Shown in pieces: positions 15,196-25,139 of a stretch of DNA of 64,000 nt. Position 1 is the first letter of the stretch. Each line of letters begins with the position of its first letter. The position numbers and the translations under genes were made by a program. This stretch comes from Hymenobacter negativus. GTDB lineage: Bacteria; Bacteroidota; Bacteroidia; Cytophagales; Hymenobacteraceae. The notes under the pieces are model-generated. The model worked only from the letters and a program-made list of their open reading frames with translations, ran no database searches and was not told the DNA's origin. The stretch covers positions 1 through 64,000 of the forward strand of contig NZ_JAGETZ010000023.1 of the NCBI RefSeq assembly GCF_017571495.1, written 5' to 3'.

Positions 15196-17682
15196 TTATG
15201 GCTTGGTAGAAACTACCAACCGGTAGCGCGGAATGGCTTCGACTTGCCGCAGTTCGCTTACCTGCCCGCTGGCCGGAAAGCTGGGTCGTTGGCCGTCTTC
15301 GAGGTAAATGGGCGCATCCTGGCGCAGCGGCAAGATGCGTAGCTGCAAGGGCTGGCCCTTGAGGTCGGGGGCAATGTTGCGGTAGCTCACCCGCCAGGGC
15401 GCGCCGTTGTAGAAGTCGTCGGTGAGCAGGGTAGGGCCCGCCAGCAACCGGATAGCATCGCCGGCGTAGGTGAATCGCAAAATGATGTCATCCAGGCCAT
15501 TTAGGTCGGCGCCGGTCAGGGCAAGGCCCCAGCTTGCCGCCAGCTGGTAAGCGGTGTCGCTGGGCTCCACGGCGCCCTTGGCTGGCCCACCCATGCGGAT
15601 GGGTGGCACCAAGCCGCCCGGCTGCTCGGCCTGCGCTGTGGCCCCGATGGTGCGGGCTGGCGCCGTGGCGGTGTAGGTTTGAAACACACCTTCTAGGCCG
15701 CCTTTTTGCAAGGGTAGGCTGCCGCTGGGCGCGGTGGGCAGACTAGGGAAAAGGCCGAGCGCAAAGGCTGGCTGGCCCTCGCTTTGGAGCTGCACCTGGC
15801 CGCGGTCGAAATAGATTTCCTGGGGCGTGTGCACCAGCCGCTCGGTACCGGCCAGCAGGGCCTTCCAGGTGTGGCGGGCCTGCTCCTCCGTCAGCACCAG
15901 CACGCGCACGGCCGGCCCGGTGCGCGGCTGTACCGTGAGCGCCACGCCCAGGCCGGGCATGATGTCGGCCACCCGAAACTGCCCACCTGTGGCCGCTACC
16001 GGCCCGCTGGGTGTGCTAACCGCCTGCACGCTGGTGGCATCAAACACCAGTTCGGCCGGGATGCCAAGCTGGGCAAAAAACACGTAGTAAGGCTCGGTAC
16101 CTACCTGCAACTTGGTGAAGAGCTGCGCCGTGGCGTACTTCAATTGTGCCCCACTTAGGTCAAGATTAAACGGCCAGATGAAGTAGCTGCCGGCCGGCAC
16201 CTCCACTGGCTGCTGCGGAAAGGTGAGCGTTTCGCCCGGCAGCTGCACCGTGAATTGCACGCCCGGCCGCGCCGGCAGGGGGTAGTTGCGGACGTAGTTG
16301 TTGAAAAACAAAAATCCCCGGCGGCCCTGGGTGCGCACGGCCCAGCGCGGCACCGTGAGGTCGGCGGCGCTGGCGGGCTGCTGGGCGTGGGCGTGCGGAG
16401 CCATCGGGGCCAGCAGTCCGCCAAAGTCGTTGAGGAAATAATGCACCAGCTTGAGCTGCGCAAAGAGTGGGCTCTCGGCCCCGGTTTCGCCCAGCGGGGC
16501 CTGAAAATCGTAACCTATGCGCGGCAGGTCGTTGTAGCTGCCGGTGCGGCTCGACTCTTGCAGCCATGATAGCTGGCCGCGCGGGTTGCGGCCGCCGTGA
16601 AACATGTAGTAGCCATAGAGATTGACGCCCGAGCCGAGCTGCACCGGCAGCATGGCTGCCACGTCGGCGGGCGCCAGCAACGGCCGGCGGCGGTACATCA
16701 CCGGGATGCCACCCCCAAACTCGGCCCCCAGAAAGGGGTAGTGCGCCAGCTGCGCGGGGTTGTTGCGCACCGCCGTTTCGCCGCCCTGAATGCCTAGGTT
16801 GCCGCCCTCGCGGCTCCGGAAGCGAAAGTTGTAGACCTCGACCGGTGGCATTTTGGCGGGGCCACGGCCCCAGGGCTCGTCGGGGTAGCCGCCGAAAACG
16901 GGCAGCACTTCCTGCTCGGGGTAGCGCGCACCCTGCCAGCCCGTGACGGTGTAGAGTGGCACATCGAAGCCCTCGGCGAGGGCTATTTTTTTGAGCTCGG
17001 CAATGTGCACCGCGCCCTGGCCGGCTTTGCCGCGGTTGTACTCGTTTTCGAGCTGAATGCCGATGATGGGGCCGCCGTCTTTCCACAGTAAGCCGCGGGT
17101 TTGGGTCCGTAACTGGTGCCAGTAAGGGCGCACAGCGGCTAGGTAGGCGGGGTCGTTGCTGCGCAAGGCGCTGGCTGGCAGTCCCTTCACTAGCCAGTCG
17201 GGAAAGCCGCCGTTGCGCAGCTCGGCATGGTTCCAGGGGCCAATGCGGGCCAGCACCAGCAGCTGGTGCTTGGCGCAGAGCTGGACGAAGTAGCGAAAGT
17301 CACGGTCGCCGCTGAAGTCAAATTTGCCCTTTTCCTCTTCGTGAAAAATCCAGAATAGATAGGTGGCCACTATTTGCACGCCGCCGGCTTTCATCTTGAG
17401 CAGCTGCGCCTCCCAGCGCGCCCGCGGGAAGCGGGAGAAGTGAAACTCGCCCATGACCGGCAACCAGGGCTGACCATCGCGGACAAGGTACTGGCTATTA
17501 GCGCTCAGCGTGTGGCCGCCGGGCGCGGTGGTAGTGCCTAGGCGCAGGTACCCAGTTTCGGGGGGCGGGGTAGGCGCGGTAGCATCCACCACGAGCGGCC
17601 CAGTTTGGGCCCAAGCAGGCCCAGCCGCGCCGCTGAGGCCGATTGCTAGCAGGAAAAAGAAGTTGGCAAGCCAGGTTTTCAT
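15196..17682 (-). CDS. glycoside hydrolase family 35 beta-galactosidase
   Basis: 828 residues from the ATG giving MKTWLANFFFLLAIGLSGAA, a signal peptide. The GH35 barrel is clear: GEFHFSRFPRARWEAQLLKM, VATYLFWIFHEEEKGKFDF, LVLARIGPWNHAELRNGGFP, the acid/base Glu in IIGIQLENEYN (near residue 212) and the nucleophile Glu in FLGAEFGGGIP (near 321). It should remove terminal beta-D-galactose in the periplasm or on the surface. The C-terminal part is beta-rich. It is 13 nt downstream of the DUF5107 gene stop and is probably co-transcribed with it. Confidence 0.9.
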   Translation of the reverse strand: MKTWLANFFFLLAIGLSGAAGPAWAQTGPLVVDATAPTPPPETGYLRLGTTTAPGGHTLSANSQYLVRDGQPWLPVMGEFHFSRFPRARWEAQLLKMKAGGVQIVATYLFWIFHEEEKGKFDFSGDRDFRYFVQLCAKHQLLVLARIGPWNHAELRNGGFPDWLVKGLPASALRSNDPAYLAAVRPYWHQLRTQTRGLLWKDGGPIIGIQLENEYNRGKAGQGAVHIAELKKIALAEGFDVPLYTVTGWQGARYPEQEVLPVFGGYPDEPWGRGPAKMPPVEVYNFRFRSREGGNLGIQGGETAVRNNPAQLAHYPFLGAEFGGGIPVMYRRRPLLAPADVAAMLPVQLGSGVNLYGYYMFHGGRNPRGQLSWLQESSRTGSYNDLPRIGYDFQAPLGETGAESPLFAQLKLVHYFLNDFGGLLAPMAPHAHAQQPASAADLTVPRWAVRTQGRRGFLFFNNYVRNYPLPARPGVQFTVQLPGETLTFPQQPVEVPAGSYFIWPFNLDLSGAQLKYATAQLFTKLQVGTEPYYVFFAQLGIPAELVFDATSVQAVSTPSGPVAATGGQFRVADIMPGLGVALTVQPRTGPAVRVLVLTEEQARHTWKALLAGTERLVHTPQEIYFDRGQVQLQSEGQPAFALGLFPSLPTAPSGSLPLQKGGLEGVFQTYTATAPARTIGATAQAEQPGGLVPPIRMGGPAKGAVEPSDTAYQLAASWGLALTGADLNGLDDIILRFTYAGDAIRLLAGPTLLTDDFYNGAPWRVSYRNIAPDLKGQPLQLRILPLRQDAPIYLEDGQRPSFPASGQVSELRQVEAIPRYRLVVSTKP

Positions 17683-17713
17683 AAGATAAGGAAGGGCCAA
17701 AATGAGGCAGCCG

Positions 17714-20700
17714 TTAGCTAGAAGCTGGCATCTCAGCCGCCAGGGTTTTGAGCAGCGCCAGGTGCGTGTGTGCCCCTAGGTGGGCGGCATCTTGGCGCAG
17801 CACTTCTTGGAAAGCAGCTTCGGCAGCGGCGGGCTGGCCCAGGCCGGCGTAGCCCAACCCCATCAGGTACTGGCAATGGATAGTATTGCGGCGGCTGAGG
17901 TCATCGTCGAAAATAAGCAAATCGGGCAGCGACACGGCGAAGTAATCGAGCTGCACGGCGTCGTGCTGATGCTCCTGGCCGTAAGCCAGCAGGTGGGCAA
18001 AGCGCGCATGAGCTGCCTCGGGCTCACCTAATTGCTGCAAAGCCAAGCCTTGGTAGAATATTTTGTCGGGTTGCTGGTCGTTGTAAAACAGCGCAGCGGC
18101 GGGCGCGGCGCTGCCCGTGGCAGCCTGCTGCCAGGCGCGGCGGGCCAGTTTGGTTTCGCCCAAGCCCTGGTAGGCGCAGCCGAGCCAATAGTGCACGTCG
18201 TTTTCCTGGGCGCCGGGCAGCTTGCCTTCGCCGATGTTGACGGGGTAGGACGGGGCCAACGCCTGCGTGAGCCAGGCCACGGCGGCTTCGTAGTGCCCGG
18301 CGCGAAGGTCAGATTTGGCCAGTTCGACCAAGCTGTGCAGGTACTGGCCCGATACTTTGCCCTCGCCGCCCTCCCACGGGTGAAACTGCCGCCCCAATAG
18401 CAGCCCGCAGGCCTGCGTAGGCTGGTCCAGTAGGTTGTAGAGCGCGGCCCGCTCCAGCGCCAAATCATCCCGAAACTCAACCAATGCCGGATGCGCTTCG
18501 AGTTGAGCCAGCCGCGCCTGTGGACTGTGGTTGAGTCGCTTGCGCAGCTGGTCGAGCTCCATGAACACACGCGCATCGGCTTGGTTCAAGGCAAAAGCTC
18601 GCTCAAAGAACGTCAGCGCCTGCGCCGGGTCGTGGCGCTTGTTGAAATATGCTAGGCCCAGGTTGCGCCACACAGTAGCGAAAGTGGGCTGGCGGGCAGC
18701 GGCCGTTTCCCAGGCCGTAATGGCCTCGTCGTATTGCCGCTTATCATACCAGAGGTTGCCAAGCAGGTAAGGCGCTTGGCCATCGGTAGCAAGGGTGGCG
18801 GTGGCCCATTGCAGCGCCGCTAAGTCTTCAAGCCGGTTGGGGAAATAGTGACTGGCAGCTGTATCGGCAGCCGCTTGCAGGTGCGTCAGCGCCGCTGCCT
18901 CATCGCCAGCAAGGTGGCAGTAGTAGGCCAGGTGGTAGCGCATCAGTGGGTCGGGCGCGGCAAGGGATAGGGCCGATTCGAGCAGTTCGATGGCCTCGGC
19001 ATACAGCCCGGCAGCGGCGTAATCGAGGGCGTATTCGAGGTAGTTATGGGCTTCGGCGCGGGCTAGCTCGTGCAGCCAGACCAGGCTTTGAGCTGCCTCG
19101 GCAGACTGGCCGAGCGCCTGGTAGCCGGCTGCCTGCTCGGCTAGCGCGCCTAGGTTGAAGCCATCGCGCCCCAAGGCTATTGCACACACGGCCAACGCCT
19201 TTTCTGGCTGACCAAGCTTGCGCAGCGCCACCGCTTGCAACACGTAGGCGCGGCTGTTGCGAGCGTTGCGGTCGAGGGCCCAACTTATGTGCGTTAGGGC
19301 TCGTGCGTAGTGGCCCCGCGCCAAGTCGAGCTGCGCCACCGCGAAGTAGGCGCTGTCTTGCCAAGCGCTGCTCCAGGTGGCTTTGAAAAAAGCTTCGTAC
19401 GCCTCGTCAAGCCGGTTTTGGTACTTCAAGCTGAGGCCTAAGTTGTAGTAAGCTTCGCTGTCGTAGGGGTTGGGGTTGCGCTGGGTGAGCGTGGCTACCG
19501 CTTGCTGAAAGTAGGCCTCACTTTGGGCGAACTTTCCGCGTCTCAATAGCCACAATCCCAGCGCATTGTTGCTGCGGGCATCGGCTGGGTCGCGGCGCAG
19601 GGCCTCCTCGTAGTAGGGCACGGGGCTGTAAGTGGCGTGGCGGTACTGCTCCAGGTGCTGGCCGGTGAGGAACAGTTGCTCGTTACTCGCGATTTCGGCG
19701 GGGGGTAGGGCCGGGCGGGCGGCTTCGGGCAAGTCGGCCTGGCGGTTGGTAGCGGGCGCGTAGCGGAGCAGCTCGGTGCCGGTTGCGTCGAGCAGGCGCA
19801 GGTCTAGGTCGGCTTCGGTGGTGCTAAGCGGCACGGGCACGCGCTGGGCGTAGGGGCGCTCAGGGGCTAGGTCCTGGGCTTGGTCGAGCACCGGCTGGCC
19901 AGCTACGAGTAGCTGCACCCGGCAGCCGGGTTGCGCCGAGGTGGCAAATACCTGCACCAGTGCCTCCTCGCCTAGTAGCTCGATGTTCAGCAGCACGTCC
20001 TGAGTGGCGTTTTTGACTACGCCCAGCGCCCGGTAGGGTAGGAAGTATTGGGTAAAAGACTTTTCCTCGTAGGGCATCAGCCAGCTAAAATCCGGCTGGT
20101 TATCGGTGAACAAGCCCGTCATCAGCTCGATGTAGGGGCCATCCTCGTCGGTGAGGTTGCGGTCCCAGGCGCGGCCAAAATCGCCGTGGCCCCAGGTCCA
20201 CTGCTTCTTGCCGGGCGATACGTGGTGGTCGGCCACGTGCAACAGGCCGGCCTGGGTGTCGTGCTCGTAGCCGCCCACAAAGTCGTAGGCCGAATTGATG
20301 GCCATGTAGGAGGTCGGCACCGGAATATTCTTGTAGCGCGAAATGTCGGTGCCCGGCGCGTAGTCTACCTTATAATAAGTGCCCGTGGCGATGGGAAACG
20401 CCGACACGTCGCGCTTGCCGTGGTCGAATACGGCGTTGACATCGGGCGGAAACACCGATTGGTAGTCATCGTTGACGCGCACCGCCGGGTTGGCCCACCA
20501 TAAAAACGTCTGGGGCAGCGGCGTGCGGTTGTAGAGTTGGGCCTTGATTTCGAGGTAGGCGCGGCCGGGATGCAGCGTAAAGCCGGCCAGCCCCTTAGTA
20601 TGAAACATGCGCTCAACTTCGTTTACCCACACGGTTTTGCTGCCATCGGGGTGCTCTTCAAGCCGGTAGTCGATGGGCGCAAACGTGCTGGGCCGGTGGT

Positions 20701-21070
20701 GCTGGGGCCAGTTGAACTCGATGCCGCCCGAAATCCACGGCCCCGTGAGGCCTACCAGCGCGGGCTTAATCACCTGGTTATGGTACACAAAATGGCGCTT
20801 CGCCAGCTTGTCGTAGGCCAGCTGCACGCGTCCGCCCAGCTCGGGCAAAATCATGATTTTCAGGTACTCATTCTCCAGAAACAGCCCTATATAAGGCTGG
20901 TCGGACTTAGTATCATAAATCTTATCCACGATGGGGTGCGGGTACACCGCGCCGCTGCTGCCCTGGTACACCCGGTTCTCAAAAAACATCGGGTTGCGGT
21001 CGGGCTCGCCGATGCCATAGGTGGGAATCAGGACGGTTTCCTGCCAGATGTGAACCTCTGAAGTGGGCAT
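17714..21070 (-). CDS. DUF5107 and tetratricopeptide-repeat protein
   Basis: 1118 residues without a signal peptide. Residues about 1-420 match DUF5107: GIEFNWPQHHRPSTFAPIDY, PGRAYLEIKAQLYNRTPLPQ and FLWWANPAVRVNDDYQSVFP, a galactose-mutarotase-like beta fold. From about 480 to the end there are ten or more TPRs (for example DARSNNALGLWLLRRGKFAQ, YNLGLSLKYQNRLDEAYEAF). Proteins of this architecture sit beside glycoside hydrolases in many Bacteroidota and actinobacterial loci and are thought to recognise sugars or scaffold enzymes; a catalytic activity is not established. It is followed closely by the GH35 gene. Confidence 0.88.
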   Translation of the reverse strand: MPTSEVHIWQETVLIPTYGIGEPDRNPMFFENRVYQGSSGAVYPHPIVDKIYDTKSDQPYIGLFLENEYLKIMILPELGGRVQLAYDKLAKRHFVYHNQVIKPALVGLTGPWISGGIEFNWPQHHRPSTFAPIDYRLEEHPDGSKTVWVNEVERMFHTKGLAGFTLHPGRAYLEIKAQLYNRTPLPQTFLWWANPAVRVNDDYQSVFPPDVNAVFDHGKRDVSAFPIATGTYYKVDYAPGTDISRYKNIPVPTSYMAINSAYDFVGGYEHDTQAGLLHVADHHVSPGKKQWTWGHGDFGRAWDRNLTDEDGPYIELMTGLFTDNQPDFSWLMPYEEKSFTQYFLPYRALGVVKNATQDVLLNIELLGEEALVQVFATSAQPGCRVQLLVAGQPVLDQAQDLAPERPYAQRVPVPLSTTEADLDLRLLDATGTELLRYAPATNRQADLPEAARPALPPAEIASNEQLFLTGQHLEQYRHATYSPVPYYEEALRRDPADARSNNALGLWLLRRGKFAQSEAYFQQAVATLTQRNPNPYDSEAYYNLGLSLKYQNRLDEAYEAFFKATWSSAWQDSAYFAVAQLDLARGHYARALTHISWALDRNARNSRAYVLQAVALRKLGQPEKALAVCAIALGRDGFNLGALAEQAAGYQALGQSAEAAQSLVWLHELARAEAHNYLEYALDYAAAGLYAEAIELLESALSLAAPDPLMRYHLAYYCHLAGDEAAALTHLQAAADTAASHYFPNRLEDLAALQWATATLATDGQAPYLLGNLWYDKRQYDEAITAWETAAARQPTFATVWRNLGLAYFNKRHDPAQALTFFERAFALNQADARVFMELDQLRKRLNHSPQARLAQLEAHPALVEFRDDLALERAALYNLLDQPTQACGLLLGRQFHPWEGGEGKVSGQYLHSLVELAKSDLRAGHYEAAVAWLTQALAPSYPVNIGEGKLPGAQENDVHYWLGCAYQGLGETKLARRAWQQAATGSAAPAAALFYNDQQPDKIFYQGLALQQLGEPEAAHARFAHLLAYGQEHQHDAVQLDYFAVSLPDLLIFDDDLSRRNTIHCQYLMGLGYAGLGQPAAAEAAFQEVLRQDAAHLGAHTHLALLKTLAAEMPASS

Positions 21071-21110
21071 AGGTAGCTGTATTATAGTATGTTGTCTTAA
21101 TAAATGGCGG

Positions 21111-21255
21111 TCATGCTGAGCGCAGTCGAAGCATCTCTACCGCTTTGTTCTGAGGTTGGACCTCACCCCCGGCCCCGGTTCGCTTAATGCGCGAAGCCAC
21201 GGGGAGAGGGGAGCCAGCTGAAGCAGTAGAGATGCTTCGACTACGCTCAGCATGA
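21111..21255. repeat. 30-nt imperfect inverted repeat element (MITE-like)
   Basis: Arms 21111-21140 and 21226-21255 (containing GCTGAGCGCAGTCGAAGCAT) are reverse complements with one mismatch. The interior holds a GC-rich ACCTCACCCCCGGCCCC stretch and no gene. From memory, the arm sequence is a common interspersed repeat in Hymenobacteraceae genomes. It separates the DUF5107 gene from the MFS permease gene. Confidence 0.75.
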
Positions 21256-21282
21256 GCGTTTCTAAGGCACCTAAACACGTTA

Positions 21283-22656
21283 TTAGTGCCGGGCAAATGC
21301 TTCTTCCAGCTGCTCCAGGGTCTGCCCCTTGGTTTCCTTCACTTTAGCCCGCACGAAAAAGAAGCCGAGTAGGCAAATGCCCGAGTAGAGGTAAAATGGC
21401 CCATAAGTACCAATGGCTTGAGCGAGAATGGGAAAGGTGAACACCAGCACAAAATAGGCGCCCCACAGCGCGACCGTCGCTACCGACGAGGCCACGCCCC
21501 GAATACGAGTCGGAAAAATCTCGGAAATCACCACCCACGTCACCGGGGCCAGCGAGAGCCCGTAGGTGCCGATGGCTGCCAGCACCACCCCCGACACCAG
21601 CCCCGGCGCGGCGTGGGTCTGCAGCAAAAAGGCCAGTGCCAGGTAGCTCACCGTCAGCCCCAGCGCCCCAAACAGCAACAGTGGCCGCCGCCCCAGCCGG
21701 TCTACCAAAAACATGGCTACGAGCGTAAAAACCAAGTTAACCACCCCGATGCCGATGGTTTCGAGCAGCTGGCGGTTCAGGTCGGCACCTACCGCCGCGA
21801 AGATGGTGCTCGTGTAGTTGAACACCACGTTGATGCCGCAAAACTGCTGAAATACGGCTAGCGCTACCCCCACCACTACGGCCGGCCGCACGTCGGCGCT
21901 TAGCACGTCCCGAAACCGCGCTCGGGGTTCGCCACTGCTCGCTCGCACAGCCAACTCGGCCAGGGTGGCTTCCACAAAGGCGGGGTTGCCGATTTTGCGC
22001 AACACGGCTTCGGCTCGCGGCACTTGGCCCGCCTGGGCCAGCCAGCGCGGGCTCTCGGGCAGCCACAGCACGCCTAACAGAAACAGCAGCGCCGGTACCG
22101 CACCGAGCCCAAACATCCAGCGCCAGGCGTCCGGGCCGTGGTCAGCCAGGAAGTAATTGACCAAATTCGTTACCAAGATGCCCACTACCACAGTGAGCTG
22201 ATTGATGGCCACGTTGCGGCCGCGCACAGCGGCTGGCGATACCTCCGCGATATAGAGTGGGCTTAGCATTGAGGCCATCCCTACCCCTATTCCGGCCGCA
22301 AAGCGCGCCACCACGAAAAGCGCCAGCCCCGGCGCCAATGCCATCGCCAGCGATGACCCCGCGAAAATGCCCGCCGCTAGCAGCAGCCCCGGCCGCCGGC
22401 CGTAGCGGTCGGCCAGCTGGCCTGCCACCAAGCACCCGACCATGCAGCCCAGCGCCAAGGAGCCTGTGAGGAATCCTTCCCACCACGCATCGAGCGCAAA
22501 CTCGCGCCGCAAAAACGGCAGTGCCCCCGAAATCACGGCAAAATCGAAGCCGAACAGGTAGCCGCCCAACGCCGCGATAAATGCGATGCCTACCACGTAG
22601 GACGTGTTGACGGCGCTGTCGCCTAGAGCCGGCGGGGCAGGAATAGCGTGCGACAT
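21283..22656 (-). CDS. sugar-porter MFS transporter
   Basis: 457 residues from the ATG giving MSHAIPAPPALGDSAV; a longer start at 22767 would run through the promoter region. Twelve membrane segments are expected. Sugar-porter signatures are present: DRYGRRPGLLLA after TM2, PESPRWLAQAGQVPRAEAVL after TM6 with the cytoplasmic helices, DRLGRRPLLLFG after TM8, and PTRIRG near TM10-11. It should import a monosaccharide, plausibly the galactose or pentose released by the neighbouring GH35 and GH2 enzymes, by proton symport. It is divergent from the AraC regulator. Confidence 0.9.
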   Translation of the reverse strand: MSHAIPAPPALGDSAVNTSYVVGIAFIAALGGYLFGFDFAVISGALPFLRREFALDAWWEGFLTGSLALGCMVGCLVAGQLADRYGRRPGLLLAAGIFAGSSLAMALAPGLALFVVARFAAGIGVGMASMLSPLYIAEVSPAAVRGRNVAINQLTVVVGILVTNLVNYFLADHGPDAWRWMFGLGAVPALLFLLGVLWLPESPRWLAQAGQVPRAEAVLRKIGNPAFVEATLAELAVRASSGEPRARFRDVLSADVRPAVVVGVALAVFQQFCGINVVFNYTSTIFAAVGADLNRQLLETIGIGVVNLVFTLVAMFLVDRLGRRPLLLFGALGLTVSYLALAFLLQTHAAPGLVSGVVLAAIGTYGLSLAPVTWVVISEIFPTRIRGVASSVATVALWGAYFVLVFTFPILAQAIGTYGPFYLYSGICLLGFFFVRAKVKETKGQTLEQLEEAFARH

Positions 22657-22785
22657 AAATGGGTGGGAATAGGCAAGAGAAGTAAGCAAAGGTGAGAAGT
22701 ACGCCCGCGCATGCAAATAGCTTTTCCAACGGAAAAGATGGACAATACGCTTATCTTTAGTTTGCAAAAATCATTTACTCACCGC

Positions 22786-23661
22786 ATGAAAGACGGCTTT
22801 CGGGGGCAGCGTTCTTACAGCATGCCCGCCTCGCTGCTGACACAGATGCTCGCACACCCCCTCTGCCAGGGACTTTACCCGACCGACATCGGCTTTTACC
22901 CGGCTGCGCGCTCGCACAAGCGGGCAAGGCGCCTAGGTAGCCCCCAGCATATTCTGCTCTATTGTGTGCACGGCGAGGGATGGTATCAGATTGGGGGCGA
23001 GGGACGGCATGTGCTTAAAGCCAATCAATGGGTAATCTTACCCGCCGAAACGGCGCACCGCTACGGCGCCGATGACACCACGCCTTGGACCATCTATTGG
23101 GTGCATTTCGCGGGTATGCAGGCAGCGCCACTCAACGCCTACTTGTGCAATGGTGCTTTGGGAGCGCCAATTAGCATCGCATTTGCCGACGAACGGCTGC
23201 GTTTATTTGAAGCTATTTTTGCGCAACTCTCCCTACTACCCGCCCCCGATGGCCTTGTGCAGGCCTGCCTCTACCTGCCGCATTTTCTGGGCACACTGGC
23301 CCCGTCGGCGCAACAGGTGGCGCAGCCGTCGCTTGCCGCCGAGATAGTGGCCGGTTCCATTGCCTACATGCATCAACACCTGGAGCGGACCGTCAGGGTA
23401 CCAGAACTAGCCCGGCAGGCGGGACTGTCGGCCTCACACTACACAACTCTATTTCGAAGCCAGACCGGCCGGCCGCCCATCGTTTTTTTTAACTCGCTCA
23501 AGGTGCAGAGGGCCTGCCAGCAGTTGCTGTACACCACCCTCTCGGTCAAAGACATTGCTCACCAGTTGGGCGTGGAGGACGCGTACTATTTTTCCCGACT
23601 TTTTACCAAAGTAATGGGTGACTCGCCTAGGCAGTTTCGGCTGGCACATGCAGGGACATGA
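22786..23661 (+). CDS. AraC-family transcriptional regulator with cupin sensor domain
   Basis: 291 residues from the ATG giving MKDGFRGQRSYSMPASL; the first possible start (22711) would lie in the divergent promoter. The N-terminal cupin (about 60-150; YCVHGEGWYQIGGEGRHVLK, LPAETAHRYGADDTTPWTIY) resembles the sugar-binding arm of AraC. The C-terminal pair of helix-turn-helices includes VPELARQAGLSASHYTTLFR and VKDIAHQLGVEDAYYFSRLF. It probably senses a sugar and controls the divergent permease gene and, perhaps, the glycosidase cluster. Confidence 0.9.
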   Translation: MKDGFRGQRSYSMPASLLTQMLAHPLCQGLYPTDIGFYPAARSHKRARRLGSPQHILLYCVHGEGWYQIGGEGRHVLKANQWVILPAETAHRYGADDTTPWTIYWVHFAGMQAAPLNAYLCNGALGAPISIAFADERLRLFEAIFAQLSLLPAPDGLVQACLYLPHFLGTLAPSAQQVAQPSLAAEIVAGSIAYMHQHLERTVRVPELARQAGLSASHYTTLFRSQTGRPPIVFFNSLKVQRACQQLLYTTLSVKDIAHQLGVEDAYYFSRLFTKVMGDSPRQFRLAHAGT

Positions 23662-24149
23662 AAGCAGAACAAGGGAATAACAAGAATAAGGGAGGTTGCG
23701 AAAAGTACGTCAAAACAACGGCGAATTTGCTCGGCGGATAGGTCAAGCAAGAGTTTGCTATTTCGGCTCTTTCATCGCTTCCATTGTTCTAAGTGCAAAA
23801 AAATCAAATTGTCAGCAGTTTGCTTCGGGAAAGATGAGTTCATGTAATCCCCTCCAGATATTTCAGACGATGAACCGGGGCCAATATATTAACGATATCC
23901 TTCCTTAGGCCGAATTGGTGGCCGAAATGCGTGAGGAACCGGGACATGCTTATGGTCGAAGCAGCACCAAACTGAGCTACGTCAACGGTTCGGTATCGGA
24001 ATAAATTACTGCTTCGTTAACTATTGGCTTATCGAAATCGCGATAGGATAAACGGTTTCCTTGGCGGTGGTTGTGAGCTTCCAATAGGAGCCCTATAGTC
24101 TTATCAACTTCTTATAACTCCATGGCCGGAAGCTGAGATTTGCTCTTTT
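23662..24149. other. gene-free region
   Basis: No convincing gene. A short plus-strand reading (MNRGQYINDILP from 23871) meets a stop after 12 codons and looks like a remnant at most. No hairpin or RNA recognised. Confidence 0.4.
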
Positions 24150-24176
24150 TTTCCGTTTCAGACCGTTTCGCTGAAC
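24150..24176 (-). repeat. isolated cassette repeat copy
   Basis: Minus strand reads GTTCAGCGAAACGGTCTGA, then AACGG. The head is close to consensus and the tail is lost. It stands alone beside decayed DNA. Confidence 0.65.
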
Positions 24177-24198
24177 GTCATAAGATAGTTAGCAGCCC

Positions 24199-24480
24199 AT
24201 GCCCACCCATCCACGCCTTGGCCTCCTGCTCCTCTACGGCAAAGTGGGCTTGAACGTGTATGGGTTGCTCAGCATAGCCCTTTGCGCCTCACCGGTATTG
24301 CACGCCCTTTCTGCGCTATGCCTACGCCGCGCTTTTCCTGGGGGTGCCTTTCTTTACTGAAACCAGTGCATTCGCACCGAAAGGCCCTTTTCCGTCGGCA
24401 ACGCCCCGTGGCAGCACGTACCGGTGCCTCTACTTTGCCAACCTGGGCCTAGTGGCGTTGCTGTGGTTATTCCCCTGCTA
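24199..24480 (+). pseudogene. fragment of a small membrane protein gene
   Basis: Starts MPTHPRLGLLLLYGKVGLNV and shows a hydrophobic stretch, then shifts frame near 24290-24350 to a second hydrophobic stretch (CLYFANLGLVALLWLFPCY). The joined product would be about 95 residues with two or three membrane segments. Family not recognised. It lies between an isolated repeat and the IS3 remnant. Confidence 0.35.
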
Positions 24481-24840
24481 TTCGTCTGGTGGAATGGGTG
24501 CACGTAGAAAGGGAGCTGGCTGGACCAGAACCCAGTCTCCTGCCAAGGTGAGGCCGAACAGGCTAGTGAGCAGAAGCCACGAAACATAACTGAACAGCAA
24601 GCAGTGGAGCGCCAGCGCGCGGTAAATGCGTAGGGTGCGTTTGTGGTTAATGAGCAGTTCATTTTTACGTAATCGGTGATGCAGCTTCCAGAAGACCCAG
24701 CCGGGGTAACGTCCCGTTAGCGCCCGCAAGGTGTGCTGCACGGTCTCGTCGTTTCGACTTTGTACCACCGGGTGGTAACCACTGCGGGCAAGCCCGACCA
24801 GGGCACACGCCCGCCGCTGGCCCCAGCCTTTATTTACCAA
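24478..24840 (-). pseudogene. IS3-family transposase OrfB, N-terminal fragment
   Basis: The first 75 residues (RRACALVGLARSGYH, RYPGWVFWKLHHRLRK, INHKRTLRIYRAL) match the start of IS3-family OrfB, the helix-turn-helix region before the DDE domain. After about 24610 the match stops and an unrelated hydrophobic tail follows, so the catalytic domain is gone. OrfA lies just upstream on the same strand. Confidence 0.75.
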
Positions 24841-24875
24841 GCCCTGCGCTGCCTGGCGCCGCGCCGCAGGGCGGC

Positions 24876-25139
24876 TTACTTTTTTCGCAGTATCTCGTTA
24901 ATCGCCTGATTTTATAGGCTCAAATCAGCGAACAGCTGTTTCAACCGTTTATTCTCCTCTTCCAAATGCTTAAGCTGCGTTAGCTCGGCCACGCTGGCCC
25001 CGGCGTACTTGCTTTTCCAGGCCTAAAATGTGGCCTGGCTCAACTCGTGCTCGCGCACGATGTGCGCCACGGTCTGCCCACTGGCTTGCGGTTGCAGAAT
25101 CACCACGATTCGGGCTTCGCTGAATCGTCCTTTTTTCAT
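24876..25139 (-). pseudogene. IS3-family transposase OrfA, two nonsense mutations
   Basis: From the ATG at 25139: MKKGRFSEARIVVILQPQAS, then a stop after HELSQATF where Tyr is expected, then AWKSKYAGASVAEL and a Leu-zipper-like LKHLEEENKRLKQLFADLSL followed by another stop, ending IRKK-like at 24876. The helix-turn-helix and zipper are typical of OrfA. Together with the OrfB fragment this is a dead IS3 copy. Confidence 0.8.
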
